A stretch of DNA of 64,000 bases, from NCBI GenBank assembly GCA_009917545.1, contig QZDW01000004.1:124001-188000 (forward strand). The letters are read 5' to 3'. The position numbers and the translations under genes were made by a program. The DNA comes from a bacterium 1XD42-76. Its GTDB lineage: Bacteria > Bacillota > Clostridia > Lachnospirales > Lachnospiraceae. Each line of letters opens with the position of its first letter. The first letter of the stretch is position 1. The notes beneath the pieces were generated by a model that worked only from the letters and a program-made list of their open reading frames with translations, had not been told where the DNA came from and made no database searches. This document shows positions 51,278 through 58,569 of this stretch, piece by piece.

Positions 51278-51838
51278 TCATAACGACGAATCCTGATTCC
51301 TTGTCCCGCAGCCGGGACAGCCTGCACAGCCGCTTCTCTCTGACCGGTCGTCAAACGTAAGATCCGCAATCGAGGATAAAAGTGCCACTGCCTGGGCAGC
51401 GATCCCCTCTCCGCTCCCAGTAAAGCCAAGGCCTTCCTCTGTTGTCGCCTTCACACTCACCTGGCCTGGTTCGAGTTTCAGCGCCCTGGCGAGATTCTCT
51501 GCCATCTGCTCCCGGTACGGCAGAAGCCTGGGCCTCTGGGCAATAATGGTAGAATCAATATTTTCAATGAGATATCCGTTCTCTGCTAAAAGTGCTCCGA
51601 CATGCTGCAAAAGCCCGATGCTCGAAATCCCCCGGTATGCCTCATCTGTATCCGGAAAATGCATGCCGATGTCTCCGAGTGCCGCAGCCCCCAAAAGTGC
51701 ATCCATCACTGCATGCGTAAGCACATCTGCATCCGAATGTCCCAAAAGTCCCTTCTCCCAGGGAATCTCCACGCCTCCCAAAACCAGCCTGCGGCCTTCA
51801 CAAAGGCGGTGTACGTCATAGCCCTGCCCGATTCTCAT
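51278..51838 (-). CDS. ispF: 2-C-methyl-D-erythritol 2,4-cyclodiphosphate synthase with a Cys-rich tail
   Basis: IspF closes the cyclodiphosphate ring in the MEP isoprenoid pathway. The first 158 or so residues are standard: [18 protein letters not shown] (metal-binding D-x-H), [19 protein letters not shown] and [15 protein letters not shown]. About 28 extra residues follow at the C-terminus, with [17 protein letters not shown], which is unusual for this family and could bind a metal. It lies 42 nt after the lipid kinase gene and 79 nt before cysS. Confidence 0.94.
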   Translation of the reverse strand: MRIGQGYDVHRLCEGRRLVLGGVEIPWEKGLLGHSDADVLTHAVMDALLGAAALGDIGMHFPDTDEAYRGISSIGLLQHVGALLAENGYLIENIDSTIIAQRPRLLPYREQMAENLARALKLEPGQVSVKATTEEGLGFTGSGEGIAAQAVALLSSIADLTFDDRSERSGCAGCPGCGTRNQDSSL

Positions 51839-51880
51839 GGAATCTCCTTTCTGTCAAACATGATAAACCTGCTTCCCGCA

Positions 51881-52810
51881 TCAGGAGCCTATCATCCTGA
51901 TTGTCCTGGGAATACAGCGTATCTGGATATCCTGCTGGCACATACAGCTTTCACCGTCCACATGGACAGCCAGAGGCCGGTTTAAATGTACTGCTGCCTC
52001 ACTGCATTCAAATACACGGACCTCACGCTCCTGCTTATGGAAGCCCATCATCCGGTTAAAAAGCAGCGGAAGCATTCTACGCTTACTCGAGCTGTTAGCC
52101 ACACACATCAACAGCTTCCCGCCGTCATTCTCTGTATGCTCCTGCCCTCTCTTCTTCTTTTTCTCCTCCCTGCGGATATAAAACGTCATAAAATAAATAT
52201 GATTGAACTCGACCCGTCTTGCGCCGTCAAGCAGAATATATCCCTTCACCGGCCTTGCCAGAAAGAACTGTTTGACTCCCAGAAAAAAATGAAGCAGACC
52301 GTTCAGATGGAGCCGGTTCATCTTCTTTCTCACCGGGCAGCAGAGCAGATTGTGGCAGATCGCCGCGTCCAGGCCAATCCCGCAGCGCGAGGCAAACCTG
52401 CGGTTAAAGATCTCATTCCCACCGCTGGTTATCACACCGTAATCCAGCATCCGGTAATATTTCGGATGAAGCACCCGGCGGATCTGCCTCCTCGTATTCC
52501 AAAACGAACGGAATCCTCTGGAGGCATAGTTTGGAAAACCTGCCGGGATATATCCCAAAGTCAGAAGCCCCTTAAACGACAATCCGTTCAGAACCTCATT
52601 ATACGTCCCCTCGCCTCCCACGACAACAACGATCTTAGCTGTATCCCTGTCTGCCGTCAGACAGCGGGCAAACTCAGCCGCATCCCCCTGATACTCTGTA
52701 AAATAAACCTGGTACTCCTCACTGTCATTTTCTAACTGCCTCTCCAGCTTTTTCCATATACGATAACCTCTCCCTGTTCCCGCAGCGGGATTTACGATAA
52801 ACTGATACAT
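51881..52810 (-). CDS. Diacylglycerol kinase family lipid kinase
   Basis: A 309-residue protein of the DagK/YegS/sphingosine kinase family that phosphorylates a lipid hydroxyl using ATP. It begins MYQFIVNPAAGTGRGYRIW (nucleotide-binding) and has VVVVGGEGTYNEVLNGL where most members read GGDGT; the Asp-to-Glu change is notable but conservative. LGYIPAGFPNYASRG follows in the position of the usual P-x-GT-x-N-D-x-A-R. It heads the ispF-cysS cluster. A perfect TATAAT lies about 30 nt upstream without a clear -35. Substrate unknown. Confidence 0.87.
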   Translation of the reverse strand: MYQFIVNPAAGTGRGYRIWKKLERQLENDSEEYQVYFTEYQGDAAEFARCLTADRDTAKIVVVVGGEGTYNEVLNGLSFKGLLTLGYIPAGFPNYASRGFRSFWNTRRQIRRVLHPKYYRMLDYGVITSGGNEIFNRRFASRCGIGLDAAICHNLLCCPVRKKMNRLHLNGLLHFFLGVKQFFLARPVKGYILLDGARRVEFNHIYFMTFYIRREEKKKKRGQEHTENDGGKLLMCVANSSSKRRMLPLLFNRMMGFHKQEREVRVFECSEAAVHLNRPLAVHVDGESCMCQQDIQIRCIPRTIRMIGS

Positions 52811-52932
52811 GGAACCCTCCGATTGATCCTGCTGGTATTATAGGGAGCAAAATACCTTTTGATCCCAACATCCTTGTTTTAGTATAGCACAGAATGCGAA
52901 AAAAAGATAAGAAAATTTCTATAAAAAAACTG

Positions 52933-52961
52933 TTGACATTTTCTGTAATCTGAGTTATACT
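52933..52961 (+). promoter_or_regulatory. Promoter of the tRNA-Val/tRNA-Met pair
   Basis: TTGACA, 17-bp spacer, TATACT, about 50 nt before tRNA-Val. It is divergent from the lipid kinase gene. Confidence 0.9.
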
Positions 52962-53010
52962 ATGCAAGCAGTCGCGAATAAGAGTTAAAAACAAAGATTC
53001 GTGTCAGTAA

Positions 53011-53083
53011 GGGGTCTTAGCTCAGCTGGGAGAGCATCTGCCTTACAAGCAGAGGGTCATAGGTTCGAGCCCTATAGGCCCCA
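53011..53083 (+). tRNA. tRNA-Val (anticodon TAC)
   Basis: A full cloverleaf: acceptor GGGGTCT / AGGCCCC with one G-T pair, D arm GCTCAGCTGGGAGAGC, anticodon stem CTGCC/AGCAG region with loop CTTACAA (TAC), T loop TTCGAGC, discriminator A. CCA is not encoded. It is followed 30 nt later by tRNA-Met. Confidence 0.95.
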
Positions 53084-53113
53084 TTGACAGAAAACTGTCT
53101 TACAATTTCATAT

Positions 53114-53187
53114 GGCGGAATAGCTCAGTTGGCTAGAGCACACGGTTCATACCCGTGGTGTCGAGAGTTCAAATCTCCCTTCCGCTA
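53114..53187 (+). tRNA. tRNA with anticodon CAT (elongator Met most likely)
   Basis: Acceptor GGCGGAA / TTCCGCT, so base pair 1-72 is G-T; D arm GCTCAGTTGGCTAGAGC; anticodon stem CACGG/CCGTG with loop TTCATAC; T loop TTCAAAT; discriminator A. The T stem GAGAG/CTCCC contains one A-C mismatch, which is unusual. It lacks initiator features (mismatched 1-72 C-A and three G-C anticodon pairs), so elongator Met is more likely; Ile2 with a modified CAT cannot be excluded. Confidence 0.9.
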
Positions 53188-53314
53188 TTTGTTGATATCC
53201 CTGAAACCATTGACTTACAATGTTTTCGGGGATTTTTCTTTTCCCACATTTTTCAGAGGCAATCAAAAAGATAATCACATCCATTTACTGATAATCGACC
53301 ACTCTGTTTATCTT

Positions 53315-53622
53315 CTACATCCTCTCACATTCTGGTGATATATCATAATGACAATATCCGTGTGTTCTGGAGATGTTTTTATGCCCCATCTGTTCGAATA
53401 TGATAGATTCGTCCACGTTATCAGCCAGCAACTTGCTTCCATGAGTCTTTCTTATTTTATGAATGGATCCCGACATTATGTTGTTTTCTCTTCAGGTTTT
53501 CTGGATATAGTAATTGAGCGTTCACTCTGCGGTTGCTTCGCATTTTTCATAAAAATATATTCACCATTGGGATTCATCATTATTATCTTGTCAGGAATTT
53601 TCTGAGCATATGAAGGAACCAT
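53315..53622 (-). pseudogene. Tyrosine integrase remnant downstream of tRNA-Met
   Basis: Two frames on the minus strand encode pieces of a phage-type integrase. The 53315-53467 piece includes IHKIRKTHGSKLLADNVDES and IIFEQMGHKNISRTHGYCHY, matching the catalytic RxTH, GH and Tyr block. The 53476-53622 piece (MVPSYAQKIPDKIIMMNPNG ...) matches the stretch just before it but ends at TAA and is out of frame. The N-terminal two thirds are missing. Location next to a tRNA 3' end is typical of integrative elements. Other parts of 53188-53657 hold no gene I can support. Confidence 0.75.
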
Positions 53623-53657
53623 AATATCGCGAATCCCGTTTTCTGTTTCTCTCCATG

Positions 53658-53816
53658 CGATGGTTACTCAAAGAAAAGCAGGCGTTTATCCAGGAACGCA
53701 TGGCCGGGGCAGGTATCCGCAATATGGGCGCGTATATGCGGAGGATTGCCCTTCGGGACATTTTGTTCCAAAGGCGGAGGATTGCTGTTCCAAAATGTGG
53801 TATACTTAGTTTTTAA
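53658..53816 (+). pseudogene. MobC-like mobilisation protein fragment
   Basis: An open stretch without its own start. KEKQAFIQERMAGAGIRNMG followed by AYMRRIALRD resembles the ribbon-helix-helix MobC/relaxosome family (usual pattern K----E-A--AG--N---Y-R--A). It then degenerates into unrelated residues and stops at 53816. Together with the integrase remnant it marks a decayed conjugative or mobilisable element. Confidence 0.5.
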
Positions 53817-53845
53817 GCAGATAAACGGATATAGGGGGTGCTATC

Positions 53846-54271
53846 GTGGAAGAAATGTTGGTTTATTTGATTCTGCTTTTTGAGGAACTTGTGGCGCAAA
53901 ATGACTATAACAAACGGCTTGATGAATTATTTCTCGATAACCCCGAAAACGATGACCTGCTCTATTTAGAATGGGAAACGGATATCAGAAAAGCCGTCAT
54001 TTATATAAAGACACATATTGATTATAATAATCTTGACTATGAACGGTTTGGCAGAGCTTTAATGAGTAAATTAAAAGAAATTTATAAAAATCATTCGGAT
54101 ATAAGAAAATTTGCAAGTCGAATGTTTAGCCTGTGGGAAAGTCTGCCTGGGAACATCCAAAATACAGAACCATTTTGGATACTAAGCTATGCTGATGACC
54201 CCTTATCATGGGGGGATGAAGAACAGACCAGAAATATTTATGAGCATATGCTGAACTATTATAATGATTAA
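53846..54271 (+). CDS. Orphan 141-residue acidic protein, possibly an immunity protein
   Basis: A soluble acidic protein of 141 residues, starting with GTG (AGGGGGTG lies 5 nt upstream). It is predicted largely helical, with many Asp, Glu, Tyr and Asn residues and a Trp-containing end (SLPGNIQNTEPFWILSYADD, then PLSWGDEEQTRNIYEHMLNY). I do not recognise the family. Its low GC, small size and place next to mobile-element wreckage resemble the immunity genes left behind after loss of a toxin, but no toxin gene is present. The function is open. Confidence 0.6.
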   Translation: MEEMLVYLILLFEELVAQNDYNKRLDELFLDNPENDDLLYLEWETDIRKAVIYIKTHIDYNNLDYERFGRALMSKLKEIYKNHSDIRKFASRMFSLWESLPGNIQNTEPFWILSYADDPLSWGDEEQTRNIYEHMLNYYND

Positions 54272-54632
54272 ACGAATACAATCATTATCATTCAATTGAC
54301 CACTGAGACATCCGGATGCTGCTTGCCGGAAAGCGACCTCTACCGGAGTTCCCCCAAGGACGCGCCCCCCGTCCCGGCAGGCAGGCCTTATCATTGACAT
54401 CTGCAATACAAAACGGGAGTTCGAGTCTAACTCCAATTGGAAAACAATCATGAATGCGCGATTCAAATACGGAGCGAAACATAAACGATTTACGAATTCA
54501 AAACAGGCCCTGTGATTTATCAGAGGAACATATTTATAACTGCATCTCATTACAGATTTTCAACATTCTGCATCAAGGGGATTGTCCGCCTGCCCCATAT
54601 CTGATATTCTAATAAAAAAACCTGGTGAAAAT
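54272..54632. other. Gene-free stretch with a GC-rich island and a hairpin
   Basis: About 360 bp between the orphan gene and the response regulator. A GC-rich block lies at about 54310-54390 in otherwise AT-rich sequence, and a perfect 6-bp stem (GGAGTT / AACTCC, 54416-54434) with a 7-nt loop follows it. No intact ORF is convincing. It may be debris of the same mobile element, or a repeat copy from elsewhere in the genome. Confidence 0.4.
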
Positions 54633-55346
54633 ATGCTAAACTTTGCAATCTGTGATGACGAACCTGTCATGGTGAAAGAAATCCTGGAGCAGCTTTCCGA
54701 ATACATGTCAGAAAGAAACAGGACTCCATACAAGGTCAAAAGTTTTTTAAGTGGCCGTTCCCTTCTGGAAAGCAGCTGCAATTTTGATGTGATTTTTCTC
54801 GATATCCAAATGGAACAGCCAGACGGGATGGAAACTGCCAGAAGGCTGCGCAAGCAGAAAAATGACAGCCTTCTGATCTTTGTCACGGTCCTAAGAGAGT
54901 ATGTGTTTGACGCTTTTGAGGTGGAGGCGTATGACTATCTTGTCAAACCGCTCGATGGCCGCCGTTTCAGGAGAACAATGGACCGGGCTCTCAGAACGTT
55001 GGCGCAGAGGACGGCAAACAGTATCGTCATCCGACGCGGAAACTCCTGTGAGGTCATTTTATTGTCCCGGATTGTATATTGTGAAGTGCAGGGCCGGAAA
55101 ATCTATATTCATCAGAATGATGGAACAATCACGGATTACTATGACAATCTGGAACGCTTTGAGCATCGTGTTGACGGGCGCTTTTTTAAATGCCACCGGA
55201 GCTATCTTGTTAATCTTGACTATGTGTGCGGATGTAGCTCGGGGCAGATCGCGCTATCCCAGGGCAGTGTAATTCCCGTTTCCAGACTGCGTGAACGGGA
55301 TTTGACTCAGGCCCTTTTGCATCATATGAAAGAGAGGGATTTCTGA
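54633..55346 (+). CDS. LytTR-family response regulator (AgrA-like)
   Basis: A 237-residue two-component regulator. The receiver domain has the acidic pair D8-D9 (ICDDEP), phospho-acceptor D57 (VIFLDIQM) and K105 (YLVKP). The C-terminal LytTR DNA-binding domain spans about 135-235 (IVIRRGNSCEVILLSRIVYC; FFKCHRSYLVNLDYV). Start 54633 is chosen from the domain start, with GGTGA 6-8 nt upstream. The partner kinase begins 1 nt after its stop. Such pairs often control peptide signalling, bacteriocins or surface proteins; no signal peptide gene is visible here. Confidence 0.92.
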   Translation: MLNFAICDDEPVMVKEILEQLSEYMSERNRTPYKVKSFLSGRSLLESSCNFDVIFLDIQMEQPDGMETARRLRKQKNDSLLIFVTVLREYVFDAFEVEAYDYLVKPLDGRRFRRTMDRALRTLAQRTANSIVIRRGNSCEVILLSRIVYCEVQGRKIYIHQNDGTITDYYDNLERFEHRVDGRFFKCHRSYLVNLDYVCGCSSGQIALSQGSVIPVSRLRERDLTQALLHHMKERDF

Positions 55347-55347
55347 T

Positions 55348-56655
55348 ATGGATTATTTCAGTCTATGCCTCAGCGTCCTCTGCCTGACCGGCCAGAGCGT
55401 TATGCATATTGCTTTTATCGGCCGTCTGACCGGGAAAAAACCGGGCTTTCGGCATTTTTCCGTATATTTTTCACTGCTCTGTATCCTGGATTGGTTTTTC
55501 ACTGAAAACGCTCTCCCAAATGCTGCTGCCGTTGCCACGCAGCTGCTTATCTTATATGACATAAACCGCATTGCATTGGGCAGTCCGCGGCCTGCCTCTT
55601 TAATCGCTTCCATTTTTGCAATCTACATTTCCCAGCTCTCCTTTGGTATCATGAACTCGGCAGAAGCGGTCCTGTTCCCGAATCTGATAGGAAAAGCACT
55701 GCTCTATCCGCTTCTTCTTCTGGCGACATTATCCGCTTTTGTGATCTGCGCCTGCTGCTATGCTGCTACGTTAAAATTCCTGTCCCTGGCAGAGGTCTGC
55801 CAGACGCCCTGGAACGGAGTACTGCTGTTACCCGGCCTATTTTTCTTTGCTGCTGAATGGTACATCCTGTGCACCTCCTACAGCAGGATTCCCTCTTCTC
55901 TTTCACACGGGGCAGTCGTGGAACATGGCGCACTAATGTTTTTGCAGGTTCTGGGGCTGGCGGCTCTTCTCTGTACCCTATATGCCTGGCAGCAGCTCTG
56001 CCGCAGCCTGCAGATACAGACAGCATTCCAGTCTTTGGCACAGGCGGCGCAGGCACAGAAAATATATATCGCCGAAGCACAGGCGCGCTACGAACAGACC
56101 AGAGCATTTCGGCATGATATTAAAAATCATCTGGCTGTGTTGAACGGCCTGTTAAATCATGAAAAATGGGACGAAGGCAAGGCTTACCTGAAAAAACTGG
56201 AAACCGTCACGTCTTCCCTGTCCTTTCCCTGGCAGACCGGGAATCCTGTAGTTGATATTTTACTGGGGGAAAAGCTGGGATTAGCAAAAACAAACGGAAT
56301 CACGTCGGAGGTTTCTCTGCTTCTGCCGCACTCCCATGAAATCGACGATTTTGACCTGTGTGTGATCTTTGCCAATGCCCTGGATAATGCGGTCGCTGCC
56401 TGTCAGGACAGCAAAGGGACTCCGTCAATCCGTATCACGGGGAAGCAGCAAGGAGGTTTCTACATGCTGGGATTTGAAAACACCTGCTCGTATGAACCGC
56501 TTCCCCCGGCAGGAACCGGGCTCGCCAATATACGGGCAGTGGCAGAGAAATATCACGGCGCCGTATTGACAGAAAAAACGGGGCAGCTTTTTTCCCTGAG
56601 CGTGCTGTTAAACATCTCATTACATCCAGAAAGCATTTCAATTCCAACTAATTGA
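55348..56655 (+). CDS. GHKL sensor histidine kinase (AgrC/NatK-like)
   Basis: A 435-residue membrane kinase. The first 225 or so residues hold about six hydrophobic helices. The cytoplasmic part has the phospho-acceptor His256 in FRHDIKNHLAVLNGLL, the N box FANALDNAVAACQ and the glycine-rich PPAGTGLANIRAVAEKY. These are features of the HPK10-type kinases that pair with LytTR regulators. It starts 1 nt after the regulator gene, so the two form an operon. Its ligand is unknown. Confidence 0.92.
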   Translation: MDYFSLCLSVLCLTGQSVMHIAFIGRLTGKKPGFRHFSVYFSLLCILDWFFTENALPNAAAVATQLLILYDINRIALGSPRPASLIASIFAIYISQLSFGIMNSAEAVLFPNLIGKALLYPLLLLATLSAFVICACCYAATLKFLSLAEVCQTPWNGVLLLPGLFFFAAEWYILCTSYSRIPSSLSHGAVVEHGALMFLQVLGLAALLCTLYAWQQLCRSLQIQTAFQSLAQAAQAQKIYIAEAQARYEQTRAFRHDIKNHLAVLNGLLNHEKWDEGKAYLKKLETVTSSLSFPWQTGNPVVDILLGEKLGLAKTNGITSEVSLLLPHSHEIDDFDLCVIFANALDNAVAACQDSKGTPSIRITGKQQGGFYMLGFENTCSYEPLPPAGTGLANIRAVAEKYHGAVLTEKTGQLFSLSVLLNISLHPESISIPTN

Positions 56656-56745
56656 AACCATATGGAAAGAGTAGTAAACTGATTGAGGATAAGATATTAT
56701 CTTTAATATTATCTGCAAATCAATCTAAGGAAAGGAGGGATATCC

Positions 56746-57210
56746 ATGTTACCTGTTTCCGGCATAAATACTGACACGGTCCGTTCCCTGGCAGAGGCCT
56801 GGAAAACCAATGGAACGCCCAGGGTACAGAATCCCGAAGAGGATAAGGAGAAACATCTTTCAAAACCTGATCTGGACGAATACATCCCGGAAAAAAAGCA
56901 GGAACTGTCCGGACATTTTCGGCCCGATGAGGCCGAGGACAATCCGGAACAGAGTGAGGGGACAGAAGGCCCCAAAGATCCGGACAAACCATCTGAAGAA
57001 AAGTCAGAGAAATGTGTCGGTAATACTGACCAGGTTGACCGGGAAATCGAAAAGCTGAAAAAGAAACAGAAAGAGTTAAAACAGCAGATTAACTCTGAGA
57101 CAGACGAGGCGAAAATCAAAGATTTGGAAAAGAAGCTCGCACAGGTGGAGCGTGAATTGAGCCAAAAGGACAATGATGCGTACCGACGTCAGCATACCAA
57201 ATTTATTTGA
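56746..57210 (+). CDS. Charged coiled-coil protein of unknown function
   Basis: A 154-residue, very hydrophilic protein. LDEYIPEKKQELSGHF near residue 43 is followed by an acidic, Pro-rich middle, and residues about 95-145 are a strong coiled coil (REIEKLKKKQKELKQQINSE; IKDLEKKLAQVERELSQ). The combination of a DEYIPE-type motif with this coiled coil resembles a Clostridial family of unknown role that I remember but cannot name. AAAGGAGGG precedes the ATG. It follows the kinase gene after 90 nt and ends at a strong terminator. It might be secreted or structural; no signal peptide is seen. Confidence 0.75.
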   Translation: MLPVSGINTDTVRSLAEAWKTNGTPRVQNPEEDKEKHLSKPDLDEYIPEKKQELSGHFRPDEAEDNPEQSEGTEGPKDPDKPSEEKSEKCVGNTDQVDREIEKLKKKQKELKQQINSETDEAKIKDLEKKLAQVERELSQKDNDAYRRQHTKFI

Positions 57211-57222
57211 ATCCGTATCCAG

Positions 57223-57274
57223 AAAATCTGTCAGGCGTGAAGGCAGTTCTGCCTTTTGCGTTCTGACAGATTTT
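57223..57274 (+). terminator. Strong terminator after the coiled-coil gene
   Basis: A 12-bp stem (AAAATCTGTCAG / CTGACAGATTTT) followed by TTTTT-type sequence, with an inner AAGGCAG/CTGCCTT hairpin. It separates this gene from the convergent cell-wall-binding gene. Confidence 0.9.
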
Positions 57275-57306
57275 TCTGTATCCGGTGATCCGGTTCTCTT
57301 ATTCTC

Positions 57307-58569
57307 TTATTTCATGGCTCCGTTCTCATCTACGTCATGGCCATCCGGAGTCTTCTCAGACTGGTACATGGAGCCGTATGGTCTCTGCCCTGCCGTTGTC
57401 TGCGTCATAGCGCCTGTGGCCTCATCCTTTATCAGAACGGGTGTCGGCCTTACCGGATTCAGATAATACCACTTTTCGTTAATCATCTGCCAGTCGATTC
57501 CCATCGCGCCGCTCGGAAGCAGATAGTACCAGGTACCACCATCCCAAAGCCAGCCGGTGCTCATCTTTCCGTTCGTCCCGTCAAGATGATACCAGATTCC
57601 GGAAAGCTCCAGCCAACCCTTTTTCATTGCACCGCTCGTGCCCAGGTAATACCAACTTCCCTGCTGATACCAGCCGGTATCCATATTGCCGTCTTTGTTG
57701 ATATGATACCATTCGCCTTTTACGAAAATCCAGCAGTCTGCAGCATAGGATCCGGAAGAAAGCTTGAATTTCCAGGTCGTTCCCTGTTGCTCCCAGGTTC
57801 CGGCTGTCTCTGTCGCGTTTGCCTGCGGCTCAATGTACCCACTTCCTGAAGGCATTCCCGAACGGCTTCTGCTGCTAGAGTTTCCACTGCCACCTGAACC
57901 GCCTCCGCCGTTGGAACTGTCGTCTCCGCCAGGCTTGTTGTCATCATCTGGAGTATTTCCGCCACTCGGTTTGTTCCCGTCATCGGGGTTATTTCCATCA
58001 TCTGGTTTATTCCCATCATCCGGCTTATTTTCGTCATCCGGATTCTTTTCTGAACCTGACACGATATAGGAGCTCTTCTGATCCCCTTCCTGTGCCAGTG
58101 TGAAAAGCTCACCATCTGCCACAACCTCGATCTTCTTTACCGACACTACGACGTCTTGATCTGCCTGTACCGTCAGCATACCGACACGAAGCTCCTGTTC
58201 CGGTTTTACCACAGCCACGTCGTTTCCAGCTACGAACAGAGACATTACAGAATCTTCCTCGTTGAAAACATAATCGTGAATCGTGATATCCGAAACACCG
58301 GTTATCCCGGAATCAAAAGCAAAACCTGCCTCCTTGATACTCCCGCCTTCCTGTACATCCAAGGAAAGTCCAATCTCGAATGCCGTCATATCCCCGTTTA
58401 TATCCTTATCTTTGGGCATATTCATGGAAATGCTTACCTGATTATTCTTGTTTCCTTTTTTCCAGTTTATGATATCGCCTGCGTCCGCTCTGGCGGCGAG
58501 CTGCGGTATGAATACCGCAGCCGCCGTCAGACAGACGGCTATACTGTATTTCAGCCGTTTTTTAATCAT
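57307..58569 (-). CDS. Secreted cell-wall-binding protein with a cohesin-like domain
   Basis: A 420-residue exported protein. A signal peptide (about 1-28: IKKRLKYSIAVCLTAAAVFI) precedes a beta-rich domain at about 30-165 (AFEIGLSLDVQEGGSIKEAG; SVMSLFVAGNDVAVVKPEQE) whose pattern resembles a cohesin. An Asp/Pro/Gly/Asn linker (NKPDDGNKPDDGNNPDDGNK) follows, then about six choline-binding-type repeats at 260-390 (GWYQQGSWYYLGTSGAMKKG; GWLWDGGTWYYLLPSGAM). The ATG overlaps the protease stop by 8 nt with AGGCAGGAG upstream, so the two are co-translated. The plausible role is to anchor the dockerin-bearing protease to the cell wall. The cohesin call is by eye. Confidence 0.8.
   Translation of the reverse strand: MIKKRLKYSIAVCLTAAAVFIPQLAARADAGDIINWKKGNKNNQVSISMNMPKDKDINGDMTAFEIGLSLDVQEGGSIKEAGFAFDSGITGVSDITIHDYVFNEEDSVMSLFVAGNDVAVVKPEQELRVGMLTVQADQDVVVSVKKIEVVADGELFTLAQEGDQKSSYIVSGSEKNPDDENKPDDGNKPDDGNNPDDGNKPSGGNTPDDDNKPGGDDSSNGGGGSGGSGNSSSRSRSGMPSGSGYIEPQANATETAGTWEQQGTTWKFKLSSGSYAADCWIFVKGEWYHINKDGNMDTGWYQQGSWYYLGTSGAMKKGWLELSGIWYHLDGTNGKMSTGWLWDGGTWYYLLPSGAMGIDWQMINEKWYYLNPVRPTPVLIKDEATGAMTQTTAGQRPYGSMYQSEKTPDGHDVDENGAMK

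Noticed and set aside
52990-53190. rRNA operon near the tRNA pair
   Set aside because: Only the two tRNAs are present; no 5S, 16S or 23S sequence follows.
53084-53338. Plus-strand 84-codon ORF after tRNA-Val
   Set aside because: Much of it is translated tRNA-Met sequence, and the remainder is opposite the integrase remnant.
54206-54550. Minus-strand 114-codon ORF before the response regulator gene
   Set aside because: It overlaps the end of the orphan gene, shifts composition abruptly through the GC-rich island and has no credible start signal; treated as non-coding.
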